This document shows, in pieces, positions 31,084 to 39,943 of a stretch of DNA of 64,000 bases. The notes beneath the pieces were generated by a model. That model was given only the letters and a program-made list of their open reading frames with translations. It did not search any database and was not told where the DNA came from. This DNA is from Bradyrhizobium sp. SK17 (GTDB taxonomy: Bacteria > Pseudomonadota > Alphaproteobacteria > Rhizobiales > Xanthobacteraceae): NCBI RefSeq assembly GCF_002831585.1, contig NZ_CP025113.1:6153001-6217000 (forward strand). Reading direction: 5' to 3'. Numbering within the stretch: the first letter of the stretch is position 1; each line of letters begins with the position of its first letter. The translations under genes and the position numbers were made by a program.

Positions 31084-32262
31084 ATGAGCCGTGCCGTGAT
31101 TGAAATCGCCGAGCCCGTGGAGCACGTGCGGGCGCCCGCTGGGGACACTGCGATCCGCAGTATCCGCGCCACCATCGTGGAGGCGCCGACCCGCCGGCGG
31201 CACAAGCTGTCGAACACGGAAGTCACGCATCAGGGCTACGTGCTGGTGCGCGTGCTGCTCGACAACGGCGTGACGGGCATCGGCGAGGCCTCGACGCTCG
31301 GCGGACCACGCTGGGCCGAGGAGAGTGTGGAATCGATCCAGGCCGCGGTCACCAACTATCTGGCACCGGCGCTGCTGGGCCAGCCTGCCCTCGCCTTCGA
31401 AGCCAACGGCTTGCGCATGAGCAAGGCCGCCACCCGCAATTTCGCCGCCAAAGCCGCGATCGAATCCGCGCTGCTCGATGCCGCCGGCAAGACGCTCGGC
31501 CTTTCGGCCAGCGCACTGCTCGGCGGCGCGGTGCGCGAGCGCATGGAGGTGATCTGGGCGCTGGCTTCGGGCGACAGCGGCCAGGAACTGGAGGAAGCCA
31601 AAGAGAAGCTGCGGCGCCGCGAGCATCGCCAGTTCAAGATCAAGTTCGGCTTCAACCGGCCACAGGCCGATCTGAAGCGGCTCGAGGCGCTGCGTACTGG
31701 TCTCGGCGACGAGGTGCGCCTGATCGTTGACGTCAACCAGGGCTGGACCGAGGCCGAATGCATCCGCTTCATGCCGGCGCTCGAAGAGCTGGATGTTGCG
31801 CTGGTGGAGCAACCGGTCTCGGCACTGCAACTGGAAGCCATGGCGCGGGTTGCGGCGCGCAGCTCGATCCCGTTGCTGGTCGACGAAGCGGCCTTCACCA
31901 AGGAGGACATCGCTCGCGCCGCTGCGATGGGCTGCGGCAGCGTCTATTCGCTGAAGCTCGTGAAGAGCGGTGGCCTGTTCGAGATGAAGCGCGCCGCCGC
32001 GGTCGCGAACGCTCACGGCCTCGAGCTCTATGGCGGTTGCCTGCTGGAGAGCAGCATCGGCGCGGCCGCGCATCTCGCCGCATTCGCCACCCTGCCCAAG
32101 CTCGAATGGGGCACCGAGCATTTCGGGCCGCGCATCCTCGTGGAGGACCTCGTCGTCAACCCGATCAAATTCGACGAGTTCGAGATCTGCGTTCCTGACG
32201 GTCCCGGTCTCGGCGTCCAGGTCGACGAGGACAAGATCCGCGCCTTCGCCCGGAAGGACTAG
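31084..32262 (+). CDS. catB: Muconate cycloisomerase
   Basis: 392 residues of the enolase superfamily, muconate-lactonizing branch. Catalytic and metal residues visible: KIKFG (Lys pair), DVNQGW (Asp), LVEQPV (Glu), LVDEAAF (Asp) and the second catalytic Lys in SLKLVKSGG. It turns cis,cis-muconate into muconolactone, between CatA and CatC. The N-terminus has about 20 extra residues before the domain starts at IRSIRATIVEAP. The gene lies 71 bp after catA with a hairpin between. Confidence 0.92.
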   Translation: MSRAVIEIAEPVEHVRAPAGDTAIRSIRATIVEAPTRRRHKLSNTEVTHQGYVLVRVLLDNGVTGIGEASTLGGPRWAEESVESIQAAVTNYLAPALLGQPALAFEANGLRMSKAATRNFAAKAAIESALLDAAGKTLGLSASALLGGAVRERMEVIWALASGDSGQELEEAKEKLRRREHRQFKIKFGFNRPQADLKRLEALRTGLGDEVRLIVDVNQGWTEAECIRFMPALEELDVALVEQPVSALQLEAMARVAARSSIPLLVDEAAFTKEDIARAAAMGCGSVYSLKLVKSGGLFEMKRAAAVANAHGLELYGGCLLESSIGAAAHLAAFATLPKLEWGTEHFGPRILVEDLVVNPIKFDEFEICVPDGPGLGVQVDEDKIRAFARKD

Positions 32263-32449
32263 GCAAATGGCATCATGCCGGCGGACAATTGACAAACCAC
32301 AACCCCACGCCCAGTCTTCGCGCCGAAACCATCGTCTCGATCCTGCGCTGATGAGCACGCGGCACCAATCCCGGCCAGCCTTCCCGGCGGCTTCTTCGGA
32401 AGCGCGCGAACCAACGTCCGGTTAGCCCGTGACCGATCGCGACGACGTC

Positions 32450-33346
32450 ATGGATCTCAGGCGACTGGTCTATTTCGTCGCGGTCGCCGAGGAATTGCAC
32501 TTCGGCCGCGCCGCATCGCGGCTCGCGATCGCCCAGCCGCCGCTCAGCCGGCAGATCGCGCAGCTGGAGAGCGATCTCGGCGTCATGCTGATCGACCGCA
32601 GCCGCAGCCAGATCCGGCTGACCCAGGCCGGCAACGTGCTGCTGGAGCGTGCGCGCGACGTGCTGGAGCGGCTCGACCGGACCCATCGCGAGATCAAGCG
32701 GATCGGAGAAGGCTTTTCGGGCCATCTGCGCGTCGCCTTTGTCGGATCGGCGACCTATGGCGTGCTGCCCAACGTGATCAAGGCGTTCCGCTCGGCCTAT
32801 CCGGATGTCGAGCTCGCGCTCTCGGCGATGAACAATGCCGAGCAGAAACGCGCGGTGATCCAGCGCGAGATCGATATCGCCGTTGCGCGTCCCTCGCTCG
32901 ACGACGAGGAACTGAAGTCGGAGCCGCTGCTGCAAGAACCATTGATCCTCGCGCTGTCCGATACCTCGCCCCTGCTCGAGCAGCAGGTGCCGCGGCTTGC
33001 GGCGCTGAAGGCCGAGACTTTCGTGCTCTACCCGCGCAAGCCGCGCCCGAGCTTCGCGGACCACATTCTCAACATCTGCCTCGAAGAGGGCTTCATTCCG
33101 AAATCCCAGGTGCTGGCGCAGGACTATCAGACCGCGATCAGCCTGGTGTCGGTCGGCGTCGGGATCGCGCTGGTGCCGAAATCGGTCTCGCAGTCGGAAC
33201 GCCCCGGCGTCGCCTACCGCGCCTATGAGGGGCACAATCCGGGTACCGCGCTGTCGCTGAACTACCGGCGCGACAACCGGATGCCGCACCTCTTCAATTT
33301 CCTGAAGGTCGCGCAGGACGTCATGCGGCGTCAACGCAAGCAATAG
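32450..33346 (+). CDS. LysR-family regulator (CatR/BenM-like)
   Basis: 298 residues from ATG 32450 (a GTG at 32429 is also possible). The N-terminal winged helix-turn-helix reads LRRLVYFVAVAEELHFGRAASRLAIAQPPLSRQI, typical of LysR proteins and close to the CatM/BenM/CatR subgroup; the rest is an effector-binding domain of two lobes. It lies after catB in the same direction, so it probably activates the cat genes when muconate or another intermediate builds up. In most cat clusters the regulator is divergent from its target; here it is not, and its operator cannot be placed with confidence. Confidence 0.85.
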   Translation: MDLRRLVYFVAVAEELHFGRAASRLAIAQPPLSRQIAQLESDLGVMLIDRSRSQIRLTQAGNVLLERARDVLERLDRTHREIKRIGEGFSGHLRVAFVGSATYGVLPNVIKAFRSAYPDVELALSAMNNAEQKRAVIQREIDIAVARPSLDDEELKSEPLLQEPLILALSDTSPLLEQQVPRLAALKAETFVLYPRKPRPSFADHILNICLEEGFIPKSQVLAQDYQTAISLVSVGVGIALVPKSVSQSERPGVAYRAYEGHNPGTALSLNYRRDNRMPHLFNFLKVAQDVMRRQRKQ

Positions 33347-33355
33347 CCCGCGCCG

Positions 33356-34351
33356 TCAGGCCGCCACCGCCGCGTGTGCCCGATCGTCGACCAGCGCGAT
33401 CGCATCGCGCAGCACGTCGATCCCGGCACCAGTCCGCACGCCGTTCTCGGCGAGGTGCCTGCGGAACGCACGCGCGCCGGGGACGCCGTGGAAGGCGCCG
33501 ACGAAATGGCGCGTGATCGAATGCAGCCGCGTGCCTTCGGCAAGCTGCCGCTCGATATAGGGCAGCATCGCCGCGAACACGTCCTTCATCGTCGCAAGCG
33601 GCGGCGTTTCACCGAACAGCTCGGAATCGACTGACAGCAGCCGCCACGGCTCCTGATACGCCGCCCGCCCCAGCATCACGCCTTCGACATGGACGAGATG
33701 CTGCTTGGCCTCGGCAATGCTCGTGATGCCGCCATTGATGATGACGGGCACATCCGGCAGCGCCGCCTTGAGGCGATAGACCCGATCATAGTCGAGCGGC
33801 GGGATATCGCGGTTCTCCTTCGGCGACAGGCCGTTGAGCCAGGCCTTGCGCGCGTGCACGACCAGCGCATCGGCGCCGGCTGCAATCACGCTACGGGCCA
33901 GCGCGTCGAGCGCGACTTCCAGATCCTGGTCGTCGATCCCGATCCGACACTTCACCGTGACAGGCACCCTCACCGCGCGCTTCATCGCCGCAACACCTTC
34001 GGCGACCAGCGCCGGCTCGGCCATCAGGCAGGCGCCGAAGCGGCCATCCTTCACCCGATCTGAGGGACAGCCAACATTGAGGTTGATCTCGTCGTAACCG
34101 AACTGCTCGCCGATCTGCGCGGCGGTGGCCAGATCGCGCGGATCGGAACCGCCGAGTTGCAGCGCCACCGGATGCTCGCTGGCATCGAAGCCGAGCAGCC
34201 GCGCCCGGTCGCCATGGATCACGGCACCGGTGGTCAGCATCTCGGTGTAGAGCCGCGCCCTGCGCGACATCAGGCGATGGAACACGCGGCAATGCCGGTC
34301 GGTCCAGTCCATCATGGGTGCCACGGAAAAGCGATAGTCTTGCGATTTCAA
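33356..34351 (-). CDS. dusA: tRNA-dihydrouridine synthase A
   Basis: 331 residues. DusA reduces uridine at positions 20/20a of tRNA using FMN. Visible motifs: FSVAPMMDWTDRHCR, NLNVGCPSDRVKDGRFGACLM with the catalytic Cys, VTVKCRIG, and VIINGGI for FMN phosphate binding. The start codon is TTG 34351 preceded by AGGG, and this start lies right at the border with the ICE, so the first codons and the promoter are probably supplied by ICE DNA. The dusA 5' end is a known attachment site for integrative elements, and an integrase gene starts 136 bp away in the opposite direction. The gene is convergent with the LysR gene, 9 bp apart. Confidence 0.93.
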   Translation of the reverse strand: MKSQDYRFSVAPMMDWTDRHCRVFHRLMSRRARLYTEMLTTGAVIHGDRARLLGFDASEHPVALQLGGSDPRDLATAAQIGEQFGYDEINLNVGCPSDRVKDGRFGACLMAEPALVAEGVAAMKRAVRVPVTVKCRIGIDDQDLEVALDALARSVIAAGADALVVHARKAWLNGLSPKENRDIPPLDYDRVYRLKAALPDVPVIINGGITSIAEAKQHLVHVEGVMLGRAAYQEPWRLLSVDSELFGETPPLATMKDVFAAMLPYIERQLAEGTRLHSITRHFVGAFHGVPGARAFRRHLAENGVRTGAGIDVLRDAIALVDDRAHAAVAA

Positions 34352-34486
34352 TCGTTTACCCTAAACTCTCAATAGGATGTAACAAGAACGCCGCCCCTTC
34401 AAACCGGCCGAAATTGCACACGTTTGTACCCGTTTTGACCTCTCAGCGCACACGTACCGCACACCATTTGGGGACTGCACACGACC
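34300..34486. other. Attachment-site region at the dusA/ICE junction
   Basis: The 5' end of dusA (conserved MMDWTDRHCR codons at about 34285-34315) and the spacer to the integrase gene. By analogy with other dusA-integrated islands the crossover lies in the first codons of dusA. The exact core cannot be fixed because the second copy at the other end of the ICE is outside the window. Confidence 0.5.
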
Positions 34487-35587
34487 ATGGCCAGCTTTAC
34501 TCAGTTGCCGTCAGGGAACTGGCGCGTCCAAGTCCGCCGCAAGAAGCGCTATGTGGCAGAGACCTTTCTCCGCCGCAAGGACGGTGAAGAATGGGCGCTC
34601 GAGATGGAGCGCAATATCGATCGCAGCGGATCACCCAGACCGCGCGCCGCCGTCAAAGCCAAGACCTTTGGTGACGTTATCGACCTACACATCCAGGACA
34701 TGCGCGAGGTCGGCCGCCCTCCCCGCCGATCCAAAGCAGCAGTGCTGAATGCGCTGAAGGACGAGTTGGGATCCACCAGGATACCTCGGCTAGACCGAGA
34801 GCGCTTGATTGAGTACGGCAGAAAGCGGGCGAAGGAAGGCGCCGGGCCCGCGACCCTCGCGATCGACATGGCGTTCATCCGAACCCTCGCAACACACGCC
34901 GCAGCAGTCCATGGAATTGAGATTTCTGCCGAAGAGGTTCGCCTAGCGCGCGTTGCGCTGAAATATCTGGGGCTCGTCGGAAAGTCCGATGAGCGAGATC
35001 GACGACCAACTCAGGATGAGCTCGACGAGCTTATCGAATACTTCGAATCCAACTACCGTCAGGTCATTCCTATGGGCCGGATCGTTCGGTACGCCGTAGC
35101 GACCACCATGCGGCAGGAAGAGATTTGCCGGCCGGACTGGCGAGACGTCGATATGAAGACCAGGATCCTCGTGATCCGTGACCGCAAGGACCCAAGGGAA
35201 AAAGACGGCAATGACCAGAAAGTGCCTCTTCTAAATCTGACGGGTTACGATGGTTGGGAGATATTGCTACAGCAACGCATCATCACCCGGGGGCTCGGTC
35301 GAGTATTTCCTTACAATCACCGCTCAGTCAGCGCGGCATTCACGCGCGCCTGCGATGAACTGAAGATCGAGGATCTGCATTTTCACGATTTGCGCCACGA
35401 AGGCACCAGCCGTCTTTTCGAGGCCGGGCTTCCTATCGAAAAGGTCGCGCTGGTCACCGGCCACAAAGATTGGCGCACGTTGCGGCGCTACACGAAATTG
35501 AAGCCGGAAGAGCTTCACCAGTTGCAAACTGAGCCACAGCCAACCCTGGAAGAATATCTCCGGATGCTAGCTATCGCGCAGGAGTAG
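34487..35587 (+). CDS. int: Tyrosine integrase of the ICE (dusA-specific type)
   Basis: 366 residues. The N-terminal part (to about 60) is an arm-binding-like domain, then a core-binding domain and a catalytic domain with the full tyrosine-recombinase set: Arg209 (TTMRQEEICR), His300 and Arg303 (HFHDLRHEG), His326 (TGHKDW) and the nucleophile Tyr335 (RRYTKL). It recombines the ICE into and out of the 5' end of dusA. It starts 136 bp from dusA and points into the ICE. The protein is intact, so the ICE could still move if its excisionase (perhaps the AlpA-like gene at 63043) works. Confidence 0.92.
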   Translation: MASFTQLPSGNWRVQVRRKKRYVAETFLRRKDGEEWALEMERNIDRSGSPRPRAAVKAKTFGDVIDLHIQDMREVGRPPRRSKAAVLNALKDELGSTRIPRLDRERLIEYGRKRAKEGAGPATLAIDMAFIRTLATHAAAVHGIEISAEEVRLARVALKYLGLVGKSDERDRRPTQDELDELIEYFESNYRQVIPMGRIVRYAVATTMRQEEICRPDWRDVDMKTRILVIRDRKDPREKDGNDQKVPLLNLTGYDGWEILLQQRIITRGLGRVFPYNHRSVSAAFTRACDELKIEDLHFHDLRHEGTSRLFEAGLPIEKVALVTGHKDWRTLRRYTKLKPEELHQLQTEPQPTLEEYLRMLAIAQE

Positions 35588-35814
35588 AGACCTTCGCCTT
35601 CTTGCCGGCAGCGGACCTTTGGACGCGTTTCGCTTGCTACCCAATCGTTGGCGCCCTCTGCTCTTACGCTCACTGAGCGATGCCGGCCGGCGGAACGACG
35701 TTCTGAAGCGGCTTTCCTGCAATCATGCCCGCCGGGCCGCAGCTGCGGTCATTTTGTCGCAGGGTAACGAGTTACTGAATGGCCCGGCACTACTTCTAGT
35801 AGTCAGGCGCGGTA

Positions 35815-36498
35815 ATGAAGCGTGCCCTGCCCTGGTTGATATCTGCCGTCCTACTTGTTGCCTTTGGCGCATCGTTCTCCGAACTCCAGCGCGTGCGGAA
35901 ACGCTTCGGCGAAGTGACGAGGCCGGTTCGCTATCACCGGCATAGTGAGGTCCGCCAGACGGTCATTGCCCAACAATTGGCGAGAGTTGAGGCGCCGATT
36001 GTAGTGCTCGGCGACAGCCTCATTGAGGCGACGATGTTTCCGTCCGAGATATGCGGTCACGCCGTGGTCAACGCTGGCATCGGAGGTGCCAGGTTACAAG
36101 ACTTCGGAGGAACGGGATTTCGTCTTCTCGATGGCAACCACCCGGCTCTGATCGTCCTTGCACTTGGCGTCAATGATGCGCTGAGCCAAAGTCAAACGTT
36201 CGAGACAGACTTAATCCAGCTGCTCAGACAGCTAAGGCAGTTTTCTCGCAACGTCATGGCGTTCGGTGTTTCCGACGTGGAGACCGGCCCGCTCGTCAAT
36301 GACAGTGCTGCACTCAACGGTATCATCGCGAAACAGAATGCGGTCTACGCGAAGATCATGGGAGGCACATTTTCACCGGCTCCATCGCTTGGCAGGGCAC
36401 ACACCGTTGACGGTATTCACTTAGCTCCAAGCGCTTACTGGCAATGGACCAGTTCGCTTTTTGCTGCCATCGAAGCCGCGGCCTGTTCGATCAAATAA
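35815..36498 (+). CDS. SGNH/GDSL-family hydrolase, membrane anchored or exported
   Basis: 227 residues. An N-terminal hydrophobic segment (LPWLISAVLLVAFGASFS) is followed by an SGNH fold: block I VVLGDSLIE with Ser68, block II NAGIGGARLQD, block III ALGVNDAL and block V DGIHLAPSAY with Asp and His. Members are esterases, lipases or acetyl-hydrolases acting on polysaccharides. It acts in the periplasm or on the membrane. It is ICE cargo, close to the integrase; base composition is lower in GC than the chromosome side. The 227 bp before it hold no gene I can support. Confidence 0.85.
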   Translation: MKRALPWLISAVLLVAFGASFSELQRVRKRFGEVTRPVRYHRHSEVRQTVIAQQLARVEAPIVVLGDSLIEATMFPSEICGHAVVNAGIGGARLQDFGGTGFRLLDGNHPALIVLALGVNDALSQSQTFETDLIQLLRQLRQFSRNVMAFGVSDVETGPLVNDSAALNGIIAKQNAVYAKIMGGTFSPAPSLGRAHTVDGIHLAPSAYWQWTSSLFAAIEAAACSIK

Positions 36499-37403
36499 TC
36501 CGTGTGCTGTTGATTATCCTTGCCTCGATGTCGGTCAAAGGTAAAAAGTTACTAGTTGCTTCGATATCATTGCCAGTTCTGGTTATCTTGTTGGTCTCGT
36601 CACCAGAGCGCTATTTGCGGGCGGCATTACCATCGGATACGCCCTCCGCCCAACTATGCGCCTCCGATGCAGGTCGCCGGCTGAGCACGGCCTCAGTAGA
36701 CTAAAGTCACTATTCCAGTGATTTAGGGCTGATGTATCTGCTCCATTATGCCACCTCATCTTCGTCGAACGACCTATCTGACGGCCATCGTCGTCGCTAC
36801 CGTGGGGTGGATTTTGCTGTTGGCTGACGCTGCGATTTGGGCACTTGGAGGCTAAGGCTGATTACGGCGGAACAAACGTCGGTGCGTATACTATAAGCGA
36901 CGTTTTCTTTTGAATCTTCGCGAGCCTCGATAGTCTAACGGATTCAGCGCGTGGTATCTGTCCCGGTCTTATTCGCTGGCACCTCGAACCACGCCACGCG
37001 CTTTGGCAACCGTTGCTACCCTTTCGCTCGCCAATCCACGAGGATTCCACGTTCAATATTTGCGTGTTATCGAAACGAAAGACCTAGTCTTCCCTTCTGG
37101 TGAGCCGTATTCGTAAGGTGCAGTTGTCTGCTCTGGATATGATCGTCAGCTGGAGGCACTAGAACGCCCCTCCAACGGTACGGAAGAAGGTCGGGGGACT
37201 TTGGTGATCGGTCGGGGATTCGGAATGGCACCATTGGCACCCGCACATTCATTCGCCAGCACCGTGTTCAGGGATCTGTAAGGCCCGAACGCTCGGGGCG
37301 ATCATTTCGCCAGCCTCGAACAGGTAACGCCTGTTATCCGCGCGAGAAGATGGAGGAAAACGGCCGGTTGCTACAGGTAGAGCCAGTCTTTCCCAATGTC
37401 GAG
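36499..37403. other. Long, AT-richer stretch nearly free of genes
   Basis: About 900 bp between the GDSL gene and DUF2274. I see only one possible small membrane peptide (36748-36855) and a weak open frame at 36444-36704. The rest has many stops in all frames. It may hold regulatory or transfer-related DNA; nothing specific is recognised. Confidence 0.4.
36748..36855 (+). CDS. Possible small membrane peptide (35 residues)
   Basis: ATG 36748 to TAA 36853-36855 encodes MPPHLRRTTYLTAIVVATVG and then a continued hydrophobic stretch ending in IWALGG: a basic N-terminus followed by one membrane segment. No clear ribosome binding site is seen and no family is recognised. It is reported because its composition differs from the frame noise around it. 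Confidence 0.3.
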   Translation: MPPHLRRTTYLTAIVVATVGWILLLADAAIWALGG

Positions 37404-37643
37404 CTACGGCTCGCTACCCGAGCGGGTGTTTTTTCGTTTGAAATTCTTCAGCTTCGCTTTGTAATCCGCATCGCTATCGAGAAATGCGTCGAGCATGAAC
37501 GGTATCAACTCAGATACCTCTTCCTTGTTGCCGTAGGTCTCCGCATAGAAAATAGCATACTCGCGCAACCGCTGTGCGAGGCCTGGTGCAAGCACGATGT
37601 TCATCCTCACAGGTGTCCGATCAGGCAGCTTCGCAAGCCTCAT
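37404..37643 (-). CDS. DUF2274 protein
   Basis: 79 residues, starting MRLAKLPDRTPVRMNI and containing YAIFYAETYG and ELIPFMLDAFLDSD, the pattern of DUF2274 proteins that follow trbI in Rhizobiales conjugative elements. Function unknown. It starts 3 bp after the trbI stop, at the end of the trb operon. Confidence 0.85.
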   Translation of the reverse strand: MRLAKLPDRTPVRMNIVLAPGLAQRLREYAIFYAETYGNKEEVSELIPFMLDAFLDSDADYKAKLKNFKRKNTRSGSEP

Positions 37644-37646
37644 TCC

Positions 37647-38921
37647 TCACCTGCCCTTCACCACGGTCTGAACGTCCTGGTATGGCTTCAGCATCAGGTC
37701 CTTCGAAACAATCACCCGTAGCGGCCAACCCGGCCGCACCGTGATCGTCGGCTGTACGTCGAGTTCACGCTCTATCAGCCGCTGCCCCGCACGATTGGTC
37801 GTTTGTTGCGTGCTTTCACGCAACGCCTTGACGAGATCGCTCTCGTCATTGCCGATCGATAACTGAGTTCCCACGCCAATCAACGTTGCCAGTGCGACGC
37901 CCTTGAGCAACTGCCAAGTATGGAAATCCACCTCGTCCTCGAGACCGGAGTAGCCGGCAACGTCCGTCGCCGGAAGATTCTCGATCACGATCGAGTTTCC
38001 GTTGGGCAGGATCAGCCGCGTCCAAACGACGAGGGCTCGCTTCTGGCCAAAGGCCACCACACTATCGTACTTGCCCACGATCCTCGTCCCCTGCGGGATG
38101 AGAAGATGCTCACCCGTTACCGTGTCGTAGACGTTCTCGGTGACCTGTCCGATCGTCGCCCCAGGCAGATCGGAATTCAGCCCTGTGACCAGGCTAGCCG
38201 GGATCATCGAACCGGCCATAACCGCGTAGGTAGACGGCGCGGGTTTGAGCGTATGGGGATTGGTGGTCTCGGTGTCGGCTTTTGCCCCAACAAAGGCAAG
38301 TTTGCGCGCTTGCGACGACGGGACGATCTCGCCGGATCGGTCGACCATCGCCTGTGCCGTCTTCGCGAGTTCCGCGGCGGACGGCCCTGTATCGGCAGTT
38401 GAGGGCCGGAATGCGGATGCGACGGCAGCAGGCACTTCGGTCGTGCTCGCCTGCTTGCGCTTGTCCTGCTTCTCCGACAGGCGAAAGAACAGTCCAGACT
38501 CCTTGGCCTGCTGAGCGATCCGCGTCTGGCGGATTCGTTCGGCCCTTTCGGCGTCTTCCTCCGGATTGCTGCGAAAGCCAGTGTCCGACGCCACCCCGGC
38601 CTTCCTCTCGTTCTCGGCAAAAGCGCGGCCGATGTCTCCAGGCGACGGCGGTCCAAGCCGTGGCGTCGATGGCGGCAGATCTTCATAGGATTTTGGCAAT
38701 TTGCTGAGCCCTTCTGCCGTCTGCTTGCGGTCGGTGTTGTAGAGCTCCGTTCGCTCGGACGGCTTGAAGGAATACGGCCAGAGCGCAATGAGCGCAGCGC
38801 CGGCAATGAACAGTGCGGTGACGGCGCAGCCAAGCATGAGCGCGCGCCGGTTGAGACGCCGTACCGGACGCGGCCGAGCACGTAGCTCTAACGGCTCCGG
38901 ATCCTGGCCAAGACTTGTCAC
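37647..38921 (-). CDS. trbI: Conjugal transfer protein TrbI (VirB10-like)
   Basis: 424 residues. One membrane segment near residue 28-50 (ALMLGCAVTALFIAGAALIAL), a Pro/Lys-rich periplasmic linker, and a C-terminal TrbI/VirB10 domain (MIPASLVTGLNSDLPG, LLIPQGTRIVGKYDS, LPATDVAGYSGLEDEVD). It spans the periplasm and links the inner-membrane part of the type IV secretion channel to the outer-membrane ring made with TrbG. It overlaps trbG by 4 nt. Confidence 0.93.
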   Translation of the reverse strand: MTSLGQDPEPLELRARPRPVRRLNRRALMLGCAVTALFIAGAALIALWPYSFKPSERTELYNTDRKQTAEGLSKLPKSYEDLPPSTPRLGPPSPGDIGRAFAENERKAGVASDTGFRSNPEEDAERAERIRQTRIAQQAKESGLFFRLSEKQDKRKQASTTEVPAAVASAFRPSTADTGPSAAELAKTAQAMVDRSGEIVPSSQARKLAFVGAKADTETTNPHTLKPAPSTYAVMAGSMIPASLVTGLNSDLPGATIGQVTENVYDTVTGEHLLIPQGTRIVGKYDSVVAFGQKRALVVWTRLILPNGNSIVIENLPATDVAGYSGLEDEVDFHTWQLLKGVALATLIGVGTQLSIGNDESDLVKALRESTQQTTNRAGQRLIERELDVQPTITVRPGWPLRVIVSKDLMLKPYQDVQTVVKGR

Positions 38922-39943
38922 GAGGCGCCCCCGGTGCTGCTGCTCTGCGACACCGGTCGGGCATCGACGCGGATGATCCGCACAATGCGCTGCGGATCTT
39001 CGCCGAGACGAAGCTCGGCGGCGCCGAACATTCGATCGACAATGTAGTAAGAACCGCGAACCCGGTAGTTGACGAGGTTCGGGCGGCCATCAGCCCCGCC
39101 GACGAACAAAGGCGGTGCCTCGCCCTGCGAGATGCCAGATGGCATCTGGATGTAGACTTTGCGGCCATCATCGAACGCGCGCACCGGACGCCAGGGTGGA
39201 TCGTCGCCTTCAATACGATAGCGAAAATTCAGACTGTCGAGCCGCACGCCACGATCCGCGATCCGTTCCTCGCTTTCCTGGGCTGCGACGTTCTGCTTGC
39301 GGAGGGCAACGAGCGTATCCGTCGGATACGTCCAGGAGATCGACGCCATGTAGGTCTGCTTGGTCGAGACGAGCTCGAGATGATAGGCCCGCCGGTCGGT
39401 CAAGATCACGAGGTTGGTCTGGATGTCAGGGAGCGTCGGCTTGACGAGGATATGCACGCGCCGCGCAGCTCCCTGCCCGCTGGAAGTATCCCCAACCACC
39501 CAGCGAACCGTATCGCCGGTGGACACGTCGATCAGCTCCTCGCCTGGTTGCAACGCGATAGTCGAGACCTTCTCCGGGCTTGCATAAAGCCTGTAGAGTG
39601 CACCCTCCGTCCAGGGGTAGACCTGGATAGCGTTGATGTATCCGGCGCGCGTCGGCTCCATCCTCGCCGCCTTGTTGGCCTTGGCGATCGCTTGCTCGGG
39701 CGGCAGTCTTTCCTCCTTGGCGCCTTTTGCCGGAAGCGGCTTCAACTGACCCGGCAAAGGGAGGATCTTCGGCGTCTCGACCACCTGTACCGGCGCCGGC
39801 GGATCGGTCTCTGGAATGGCCCTTTCGAACGTCATCTCGTCATAGGGCGCTTCAAGGTTGAGCTTGGTGGCGCATCCTGCAAGCCCAAGCGACAACGCAA
39901 GGACACTGAGCGACATGAGCTTCGTGAGGACAGCAGAGTTCAT
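38918..39943 (-). CDS. trbG: Conjugal transfer protein TrbG (VirB9-like lipoprotein)
   Basis: 341 residues. The N-terminus has a lipoprotein signal (LALSLGLAGCATKLN, with Cys as lipidation site). The C-terminal VirB9-like beta domain includes YRIEGDDPPWRPVRAFDDGRK and a final IVDRMFGAAELRLG segment. With TrbI it builds the outer-membrane core of the mating channel. Start ATG 39943 overlaps the trbF stop (ATGA); the frame is open further upstream but inside trbF. Confidence 0.92.
   Translation of the reverse strand: MNSAVLTKLMSLSVLALSLGLAGCATKLNLEAPYDEMTFERAIPETDPPAPVQVVETPKILPLPGQLKPLPAKGAKEERLPPEQAIAKANKAARMEPTRAGYINAIQVYPWTEGALYRLYASPEKVSTIALQPGEELIDVSTGDTVRWVVGDTSSGQGAARRVHILVKPTLPDIQTNLVILTDRRAYHLELVSTKQTYMASISWTYPTDTLVALRKQNVAAQESEERIADRGVRLDSLNFRYRIEGDDPPWRPVRAFDDGRKVYIQMPSGISQGEAPPLFVGGADGRPNLVNYRVRGSYYIVDRMFGAAELRLGEDPQRIVRIIRVDARPVSQSSSTGGAS

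Noticed and set aside
36444..36704. 86-codon frame after the GDSL gene
   Set aside because: It overlaps the GDSL gene, has no ribosome binding site and no recognisable features.
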